Under the pieces are notes generated by a model. The model worked only from the letters and a program-made list of their open reading frames with translations. It searched no databases and had not been told where the DNA came from. DNA of 10,673 bases, from assembly GCA_900556425.1 (NCBI GenBank), contig USOR01000018.1, forward strand, positions 1 through 10,673. Reading direction: 5' to 3'. This document shows positions 5,275 to 10,673 of the stretch, in pieces (within the stretch, counting starts at the first letter, position 1; the number at the start of each line of letters is the position of its first letter). The translations under genes were made by a program, and so were the position numbers. The DNA comes from an uncultured Coriobacteriaceae bacterium. Lineage in GTDB: Bacteria > Actinomycetota > Coriobacteriia > Coriobacteriales > QAMH01.

Positions 5275-7742
5275 TACAGGTCCTCCTCACTGCAACGATA
5301 GATCTTGCACAGCGTGCACTTCAGGTCGGCACCAAAGCCCGTACGTCCCGGCTTGTTGGCAAGAAGCTGGTTGATGTTGGACTGGCGGAAGCCGTAGAGG
5401 TTAGGCTCGGCACCGTCTTGCTCGGGGAACCACCAGCCATGCTGAGCCGCGATCTCCTTCTCGGAAACCTCGTAGGTGACGCGGGCGCGCTGACGGCAGC
5501 GACCACGATGGTTCTCGATCCAGACCCAGTCGCCTTCCGAGATGTTGTGCTCGGCAGCGGTCTTGGGGTTGATCTGCACCCACGGGTCGGGCGTGAGCTG
5601 ACGCAGATACGGAATCTGGCGATGCTCGGAATGGAAGAACGAGGTGGTACGGGCGCCCGTGATCATGATGAGCGGATACTCCTCGTAAAGGTCCGGCGTG
5701 GACACGGGACCGATACCCGGCTCCTCGATATAGGGCAGCGGATCGTAGCCGTAGGCCTGGAACAGCGTAGAGTAGAACTCGATGCGGCCGGTCGGCGTGT
5801 TGAATCCGGGCTGTCCATCGGGACGCATGAGGCCCTTCTCGTACTTCTTGTAGACGTACTTCTGATAGACAGGTCCCTGCTCCATGAGCTCGTGGAAGGT
5901 GAAACCGGAGGGCTTGACGATCTCGTCGTAGACCTCGTCCTCCGTCTTCCAGGGCCAGGTGTGCTGCTTGCCCTCGGGACGGTTGATGGCCTTGTTGAAC
6001 TCGTCGTCGTTGTCGAAGTACTGAGCCAGGCGACGGTTGATCTCGCAGTCGGAGAGCGCCTCGCCCTCGGCAGCGCAACCACCGGTGATAGCGGACAGGA
6101 AGTAGTAGTGAGCACGCACGGAATGCTTCTCGGCCCAGGTCTGGACGGGGAGGACGATGTCAGCGCAGCTCTGGATCGTCGGCGTCATGAACACGTCGCA
6201 TGCGGCGATGAACTCGGGCTTCTTCATGGCTTCGTACCAGCGCTCGGTCTCGCAGCTCATGCAGGCGATGCCGTTGGAGGTCTGGATCCAGACGCCCTTC
6301 ACGCCACCTTCCTCGCACACCTCGAGGCACATGTCGGGCATGGCCTGGGTGAGGCCGTAGCGATACATCGGGTACTCTTTCCAGCCGACGCGCTTCTTCT
6401 GCGTCTCCTCATCGATGAGGTCGTATATGCCCCACGCACCAGCGGAGGGCTGATCGACGCCCATGGGAGCGGCGGTGTAGCACATGCCACCAGGCACATC
6501 GAGGTTGCCGGTGATGGTCCAGAGCGCGGCGATGGCGGCGGCGCAGGGCGTGCCCTGAGACTGCATGTCGACAGCCAGGCCCCAGACGACGTTGGCGGGG
6601 TGCGCATTTGCGAACATGCGGGCGGCATCGATGATCTTCTGCTTGGGAACCCACGTCATTTTCTCGACCTCGTCGAGAGAGAGCTCCTGGGCGCGAGCGG
6701 CGAGCTCGTCAAAGCCATAGGTCCAACGGTCGACGAAGTCGTGATCGTAGAGATCCTCGTCAACAATGACCTTGATCATGCCCAGAGCCAGAGCGGTATC
6801 GGTGCCGGGACGCAACTGCAGATGGATGTCGGCGTGAGCCGCAAGCCAGGTTACGCGAGGCTCGACGGAGATGAGCTTGCATCCGAGCTTCATGGCATCC
6901 GTCACCCAGTGACCCATGAAGAAGTCGGGGTTCGAGATGGTGGGGTTGCAGCCCCAGACGATGGTGCACTCGGGGCACACCCACTCGGGGTCGTCATAGC
7001 GAAGCGCGGAGAACTGCGCGAAGTCGGCGATGAGCATGCCACCATAGGTCATGATCATGAGCGACAGACGCGGCAGATAGCATGCGGTGCCGGACAGGAA
7101 GCCGTACTCGTTGGGGCTACCCATGGTGTTGGCCATGCGGCCGACCTGCCACTGATTGTCACGGGCGGTGCCGCGCAGGCAGTGGATGGAATCGCCACCG
7201 TAGGTCATGGCGATGCGGCGGAACTCCTTGTAGCAGGTCTCGAGGGCCTCATCCCAGGAGATGCGCTCCCACTTGTTCTCGCCACGCTCGCCGGCGCGCT
7301 TCATGGGGTACAGGATGCGGTCGGGATGGAACTCGACCTGCTTGAATGCCAGGCAGCGCGGGCACAGAGCGCCGCGGTTGTACGGATCGTCCGGGTCACC
7401 CTCGCACTTGATGAAGCGACCGGTCTCCGGATCGGAGTACACGAGCACACCGCAACCCTCGTGACAGCCGGGAGCCGACCATACCGAGGTACGCGTGACG
7501 AGCATGCCGTCTTCCATGTACTGCCACTCGCCGGGATGCTTCCAGTCCTGCATCTCGGGACGCTCGCCAGCACCGAAGTTGAACTGGTTCTCCTCCTTGG
7601 TGGTGCCGATGTCGTCGCGATCCTTCTCGAGGACTACTTCCTCTTTGCGATCCACTGCATTGGGATCATCCTTGCCGCTGAAGTGCCATTCCGAATCCTC
7701 GTGCTGGGCAGCCTTCTTGCTGTCCATCTCGAATTCTTCCAT
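5274..7742 (-). CDS. Molybdopterin-dependent oxidoreductase, catalytic subunit (DMSO reductase superfamily)
   Basis: The 822-residue protein has an acidic N-terminal extension (1-65) with no twin-arginine signal, so it is probably cytoplasmic. The 4Fe-4S region has C93-x3-C97, then GALCPRC with C127/C130. The first ligand expected by family pattern is replaced (Ser89 is nearby). Next come ISWDEAL (161-167), GSPNEYG (208-214) and GTACYLP with Cys221, the likely Mo/W ligand. The middle and C-terminal cofactor regions include TGNLDVPGGMCY (411-422), TGRIEFYS (651-658), ITGARTTSFFHSEHRQ (694-709), HNISEGDWVWIEN and a Cys-rich tail KCTLCKIYRC (808-817). The NHRGRCRQRA segment and general layout resemble pyrogallol transhydroxylase, acetylene hydratase and Eggerthellaceae catechol dehydroxylases, as I recall them. 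The exact substrate is not readable. The ATG at 7742 follows GGAGGAG closely. A membrane LuxR regulator and an MFS transporter lie upstream and the Fe-S subunit overlaps downstream. Confidence 0.93.
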   Translation of the reverse strand: MEEFEMDSKKAAQHEDSEWHFSGKDDPNAVDRKEEVVLEKDRDDIGTTKEENQFNFGAGERPEMQDWKHPGEWQYMEDGMLVTRTSVWSAPGCHEGCGVLVYSDPETGRFIKCEGDPDDPYNRGALCPRCLAFKQVEFHPDRILYPMKRAGERGENKWERISWDEALETCYKEFRRIAMTYGGDSIHCLRGTARDNQWQVGRMANTMGSPNEYGFLSGTACYLPRLSLMIMTYGGMLIADFAQFSALRYDDPEWVCPECTIVWGCNPTISNPDFFMGHWVTDAMKLGCKLISVEPRVTWLAAHADIHLQLRPGTDTALALGMIKVIVDEDLYDHDFVDRWTYGFDELAARAQELSLDEVEKMTWVPKQKIIDAARMFANAHPANVVWGLAVDMQSQGTPCAAAIAALWTITGNLDVPGGMCYTAAPMGVDQPSAGAWGIYDLIDEETQKKRVGWKEYPMYRYGLTQAMPDMCLEVCEEGGVKGVWIQTSNGIACMSCETERWYEAMKKPEFIAACDVFMTPTIQSCADIVLPVQTWAEKHSVRAHYYFLSAITGGCAAEGEALSDCEINRRLAQYFDNDDEFNKAINRPEGKQHTWPWKTEDEVYDEIVKPSGFTFHELMEQGPVYQKYVYKKYEKGLMRPDGQPGFNTPTGRIEFYSTLFQAYGYDPLPYIEEPGIGPVSTPDLYEEYPLIMITGARTTSFFHSEHRQIPYLRQLTPDPWVQINPKTAAEHNISEGDWVWIENHRGRCRQRARVTYEVSEKEIAAQHGWWFPEQDGAEPNLYGFRQSNINQLLANKPGRTGFGADLKCTLCKIYRCSEEDL

Positions 7743-7976
7743 AGCTCCTCCTCTCCATCTCTGGCATCACGCCCGCGCGCGATGCCGATTCCGTCAGGGA
7801 GACGATGGGTGCCCAGAGGCGTGTCGGTTCATCCGGGCATCGGAGTATCTTCCTCGGCGATGCCCACCTCCCTTATGGTGTTGGAGCCATGAAAGCATCC
7901 AGGGGGGATTCGCCATAGCCAAACGAGTATGCAATTGTCGGTTTCAGTATGTTGGTATGAGACCCTGACCAGGGGG
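7743..7976 (-). promoter_or_regulatory. Probable regulatory region and long leader of the Mo/Fe-S operon
   Basis: This non-coding stretch precedes the Mo gene. On inspection I find no good sigma70 promoter on the minus strand, which would suit a gene that needs an activator. Symmetry elements are present: an 8-bp dyad GGGCATCG (7835-7842) / CGATGCCC (7858-7865) with a 15-base spacer; a short dyad CCCTG-AC-CAGGG (7963-7974); and AGTATG at 7926 and again at 7946, exactly 20 bases apart. Any could be the operator for the adjacent LuxR-type regulator, but none is proven. The ribosome site GAGGAGG directly precedes the ATG at 7742. Confidence 0.45.
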
Positions 7977-8081
7977 ATGAGACAGTTGCACCAGACAAAT
8001 GCCGCCGGGGCACTTTTGTCTGGTTGTGCGACAGCTATCCTGAAACCAGACAAAAGTGCCCCGGCGGCATTTGTCTGGTGC
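7977..8081. repeat. Large inverted repeat: two 38-bp perfect arms
   Basis: Arms at 7988-8025 and 8044-8081 are perfect reverse complements (38 bp) with an 18-base spacer. Each arm is itself a near-palindrome: ACCAGACAAA (7990-7999) pairs with TTTGTCTGGT (8015-8024) around a TGCC/GGCA core. So this is a head-to-head doublet of a smaller palindromic unit, as in BIME/REP doublets. On the left it is flanked by ATGAGACAGTTGC (7977-7989), which recurs at 4057-4069. It starts 16 bases beyond the end of the LuxR gene and could fold into a very stable RNA hairpin ending that transcript. It lacks a clear T-run. Confidence 0.8.
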
Positions 8082-8096
8082 CCCTCTCGCATTCGG

Positions 8097-9557
8097 TTAG
8101 AGGTCGAGCGGAAACTCCTCGACGAAGCTCATGAGCTTTTGCTGGGAGTGGATGTCGAGCTTGCGGTAGATGTTGTAAATGTGGCTCTTGACCGTATGGG
8201 GAGAGATCGTCAGCTCTTCCTGAATCCATGCGGCGTTACGCCCCTTGGCAAGGTACGCGAGGATGTCCGCCTCGCGCGGGGAAAGCTGGTAGAGCTTCAC
8301 GATAGCCTGGCAACGCTCCTCGAATAGCTCGCTCTCGTCCATCTGGACAACGACCTTGTCGCCGTTCAGAGCACTCTCGTCTCGCGAGGTGCCGTCGGCG
8401 AGATGATGCCGTCCGATGGGAAAGAACGCCATGACGACTACGACAAGCACGAACACCATGGCGAGCCGCACGATCGTGAAGGGCTCGGAATGCGCACCCG
8501 AGACACTCGTGATCACCGCGGCAATGCCCCAGCCAAGCGCAAATCCAAACGACGAGACGAATAGTCGCATGGGCGCCTGCCTAAACAACGGCGTGTTGCG
8601 CGTGAGCGTGCTTTTGCGCACGACAAACGCGTAGTTGGTCGTCTTGAAGGCGGCCCATGCAGCCACCACCAGACATGCGCACCCCAATTGCAAGATCCCG
8701 TCCGAGAAAGGCATGAGAAGACAACTGAGCACGGTGATCACCAAGAGCCACCGTTGCACGATCGTGATATCGACCTGCTTTCCGCATATGGCCATGAACG
8801 CCACGAGCAGGGCGCCGGGAATAACGGCAAGTAAGCCCGGTAGCAGAGCTTCGGTACCGTTGTTGAACAGGAACACGAAGTTAAGCGCAAACACGATACC
8901 GAACACGAAGAACGACGGCTCGATCTCCTTGGTGAAACGCCAGGTCGTATCCTCCGTCGACTCAAGTGGCGCGCGCTCATCGTTGCCGTCGGCGTTTTGG
9001 GTCGCGAAGATGAGCAAGCAGATGCTGAACAGCAAATAGGCAAACGAGAAAATCGGCTGCATGGCGTCGGGTGCGAGTGTCGCCAAGGCAAACAACAGGG
9101 AGCCGCCCACGAAGGCGAGGCCGGTGAAGCGACCATACAAGGTAGTGCGCAGGCGGCTTAGCACGTCGAGCCACGACACCGTGAGCAAGGCCGAGGTGGC
9201 GCCTCCCAGGAAGTTGGTAATGTACACCACCAACAAGGGCACATGAACGTTCTGGTAGATGGCAAAGGCAACGATGGGAAGCGATAGGCCACATACCAGC
9301 TCGACGCCCGTGGTAATGATCGAGAACAGGTTGAAGCGCGGCATGCGCCCGAGCAGGTGCATGAGCACGTAGCCTACAGGCATGCCAACGAAGATGGCCA
9401 GCTGGCTCATATCGCGCGCCGCAAGGGGCACATCAGGTGGAAAATCCCGGAACAGCCAGAAAAAGGAAACGAACATCCAGGCCAAAAGGAAGGCAAACCC
9501 CATGAGGCCCAACAACTCGACGGCGGATATCGCATCCGCTCTCTTGACGCTCTTCAT
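8097..9557 (-). CDS. Membrane-bound LuxR-family transcriptional regulator (12 TM + HTH)
   Basis: The product is 486 residues from the ATG at 9557. About twelve hydrophobic helices fill residues 15-390, in an MFS-like arrangement. A cytoplasmic linker leads to a C-terminal LuxR/GerE helix-turn-helix (about 423-486) with LSPREADILAYLAKGRN and the recognition helix SPHTVKSHIYNIYRKL. Eggerthellaceae carry large families of such regulators, usually next to one metabolic gene set, where they are thought to sense a ligand at the membrane and activate the neighbour. Here the target would be the Mo/Fe-S operon immediately downstream. ATG 9557 follows GGGGG with 8-base spacing. Alternative in-frame starts are ATG 9596 (weak GGAAG) and an upstream codon at 9635, adding 13 or 26 residues. 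The HTH call is firm; the exact start is less so. Confidence 0.93.
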   Translation of the reverse strand: MKSVKRADAISAVELLGLMGFAFLLAWMFVSFFWLFRDFPPDVPLAARDMSQLAIFVGMPVGYVLMHLLGRMPRFNLFSIITTGVELVCGLSLPIVAFAIYQNVHVPLLVVYITNFLGGATSALLTVSWLDVLSRLRTTLYGRFTGLAFVGGSLLFALATLAPDAMQPIFSFAYLLFSICLLIFATQNADGNDERAPLESTEDTTWRFTKEIEPSFFVFGIVFALNFVFLFNNGTEALLPGLLAVIPGALLVAFMAICGKQVDITIVQRWLLVITVLSCLLMPFSDGILQLGCACLVVAAWAAFKTTNYAFVVRKSTLTRNTPLFRQAPMRLFVSSFGFALGWGIAAVITSVSGAHSEPFTIVRLAMVFVLVVVVMAFFPIGRHHLADGTSRDESALNGDKVVVQMDESELFEERCQAIVKLYQLSPREADILAYLAKGRNAAWIQEELTISPHTVKSHIYNIYRKLDIHSQQKLMSFVEEFPLDL

Positions 9558-9669
9558 TTTTTTATCCCCCGCGCGCTTGATTTGCGTGGTGCCCATTGCA
9601 ATGCTTCCGCCGACAGTATGCGGGCAAGCCCACATGAAGCGGTAGCCAAGCGTAGCCCCTCTAGTCAGG

Positions 9670-9699
9670 ATTATAGCCCCATCGGATGGGCGCAGGCAA
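9670..9699 (-). promoter_or_regulatory. Promoter of the LuxR regulator gene
   Basis: On the minus strand TTGCCT (9694-9699) and a perfect TATAAT (9670-9675) are separated by 18 bases. The expected start is near 9663, leaving a leader of about 67 or 105 bases depending on the start codon. The -35 box overlaps the short T-tail of the preceding terminator, so the two elements are packed tightly. Confidence 0.65.
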
Positions 9700-9725
9700 A
9701 GGGGCCGTCCAATTTGGACGACCCC
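9698..9725 (-). terminator. Terminator of the MFS transporter gene
   Basis: Stem GGGGCCGTCC (9701-9710) pairs with GGACGACCCC (9716-9725) over 10 bp with one G-T pair and a 5-base loop. On the minus strand a short TTT follows. It lies about 30 bases after the MFS stop codon and separates that gene from the regulator promoter. Confidence 0.7.
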
Positions 9726-9757
9726 TCGAAACGCAAAGTCAAAAGAAGGCGATAACG

Positions 9758-10673
9758 CTATGGCTGCGATGTCGGCACATCGTCCGTATCGACCTCTTCT
9801 TCTGTCACGATGACTTCGTCGACCTGCATGGGCACTTCGGCGACCTCGGCGCCGTCAACGGGCACGTCGATCTCGCCGGGTTGCCAATCGGGCGTCGACG
9901 TTTTCGCCGCCTCGCGCTCGGCCTTGGACGGCCTCGTGAGCAGAGCAAACGCCGTGCCGATGACGATGATGGGCAGCATGACAGCCCAGGTGGTCATCTG
10001 GAAGGCCTCGGGCGGTACGGCAACATGACCTATCGCGGAAGCATCCATCGAAGCAAACGCGCCGATGGCATAGGACACGAAGGTCTCGAGGCACTCGCCG
10101 CCAAACTGGAAGACGGTGAGGATGGACAGGCCAACCGCAACGGCCGTCTGGCCGCCACGTCCCACGAGGAAGGGCACCATCGGGCGTACGGAGCCCACGA
10201 GCAGGACATTGCCCACGATGTGGAACAGCAGGTAGAAGCCGAAGAAGTAGAAGGCGCCGACCTTCCAGCCAAAGACGACGGCCAGAAGCAGGCAGAAGCA
10301 GCCCACGAAGATGATGATCCACTTCTTGGTCCACGGCAGCTTGTCCGAAATCCACCCGCCGATGGGCGCGAGGATGCCGCATGCATTACCGCAGGTCATT
10401 AGGAACGCAGGCATCCATTCCATACCGACCCACATCTCGGGGAACTGGGCGGTGAGGAAGGCCTCGTCATAGGTGGTGAACGCGAAGTTCACGAACTCGA
10501 AGAGCATCCAGGCAATAAGCAGGCCCACGAACTGGCGGTTCTTCAGGAACGGCAGCGCGCTCTTGTAGTCGAGGCGCTCGATGGAAATCTCGGACACCTC
10601 GCCCTTCTCGATGGAGGGCAGGCGATACAGCACGATGAACACGATGAGCGCGACGACGATGCCCGCCTTGAGC
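9758..10673 (-). CDS. MFS transporter (C-terminal half; runs off right edge)
   Basis: The frame is open to the right end, so the start is outside the window; a GTG at 10642 is internal. The 304 visible residues begin with the end of a membrane helix (VVALIVFIVLYRLP). A charged cytoplasmic loop (ERLDYKSALPFLKNRQF) follows, then six more helices, which matches TM6, the central loop and TM7-12 of the major facilitator fold. After TM7-8 comes GGWISDKLPWTKKW, resembling the conserved MFS loop motif G-x3-D-x5-K. The protein ends in an acidic tail of about 58 residues after the last helix, rich in Glu, Asp and Val. It probably imports or exports the small molecule handled by the downstream Mo enzyme; that is inferred from gene order. 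It has its own terminator, so it is transcribed separately from the regulator. Confidence 0.9.
   Translation of the reverse strand, partial: LKAGIVVALIVFIVLYRLPSIEKGEVSEISIERLDYKSALPFLKNRQFVGLLIAWMLFEFVNFAFTTYDEAFLTAQFPEMWVGMEWMPAFLMTCGNACGILAPIGGWISDKLPWTKKWIIIFVGCFCLLLAVVFGWKVGAFYFFGFYLLFHIVGNVLLVGSVRPMVPFLVGRGGQTAVAVGLSILTVFQFGGECLETFVSYAIGAFASMDASAIGHVAVPPEAFQMTTWAVMLPIIVIGTAFALLTRPSKAEREAAKTSTPDWQPGEIDVPVDGAEVAEVPMQVDEVIVTEEEVDTDDVPTSQP

Noticed and set aside
5418..7892. 824-codon plus-strand open frame antisense to the Mo enzyme
   Set aside because: It mirrors the Mo gene almost end to end. GC-rich codon use on the minus strand leaves the opposite frame open. The translation is Val/Leu/Gly/Asp/His-rich with no family motif, while the minus-strand frame has clear enzyme motifs.
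7743..7976. Moco riboswitch in the leader of the Mo gene
   Set aside because: The 8-bp dyad is too small and I could not trace the multi-stem pattern of the Moco RNA motif. A covariance-model search would decide it.
7977..8081. CRISPR array or attachment site
   Set aside because: There are only two units, in inverted rather than direct orientation, with one 18-base spacer, and no integrase or cas gene in the window.
7829..8092. 87-codon minus-strand open frame between the LuxR and Mo genes
   Set aside because: Much of it is a translation of the large inverted repeat (TNAAGALLSG and PDKSAPAAFVW are the two arms read through). There is no ribosome site or family resemblance.

Overview
The window looks like chromosomal DNA of an anaerobic Coriobacteriia actinobacterium, most likely Eggerthellaceae. 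The reasons are the high GC content, a regulator made of 12 membrane helices fused to a C-terminal LuxR helix-turn-helix, a cytoplasmic-type molybdopterin oxidoreductase with a small 4Fe-4S partner, and a Ser/Thr kinase next to an FhaA-type (DUF3662) protein. The species cannot be fixed from sequence alone. All genes are on the minus strand except one small membrane protein.

Left part (1-2660). A Ser/Thr kinase with a polytopic membrane tail is followed two bases later by a DUF3662/FhaA-like gene that runs off the left edge. Upstream is a tRNA-Leu(CAG) with its own terminator. Next is a hairpin terminator, a perfect 31-bp palindrome, and a very acidic 57-residue small ORF with a good promoter.

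Middle (2700-4700). A classical short-chain dehydrogenase and a plus-strand four-helix membrane protein (phage holin family 4 / YvlD type) diverge from an intergenic region where two TATAAT boxes lie almost back to back. A short hairpin repeat follows, then a convergent minus-strand gene for a cysteine-free 181-residue protein that I do not recognise.

Right part (4700-10673). In the direction of transcription the order is: an MFS transporter (C-terminal half only, cut by the window edge), a membrane-bound LuxR regulator, a 354-bp intergenic region, the 822-residue molybdopterin oxidoreductase, and a 120-residue two-cluster ferredoxin-like subunit. The last two overlap by one base (TAATG) and end at a hairpin terminator. 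A 104-bp repeat with terminal inverted repeats separates them from the unrecognised 181-residue gene. Transporter, membrane sensor-regulator, Mo enzyme and Fe-S partner together resemble the loci by which gut Eggerthellaceae reductively metabolise single small molecules, for example the catechol dehydroxylases. The substrate cannot be read from sequence.

The intergenic spaces are rich in palindromes: a 31-bp perfect palindrome, a 33-bp hairpin, a 104-bp element with terminal inverted repeats, and a pair of 38-bp perfect inverted repeats. Two of these share a 13-base segment. They look like dispersed REP/MITE-like repeats, and the most elaborate one lies between the regulator and its probable target.
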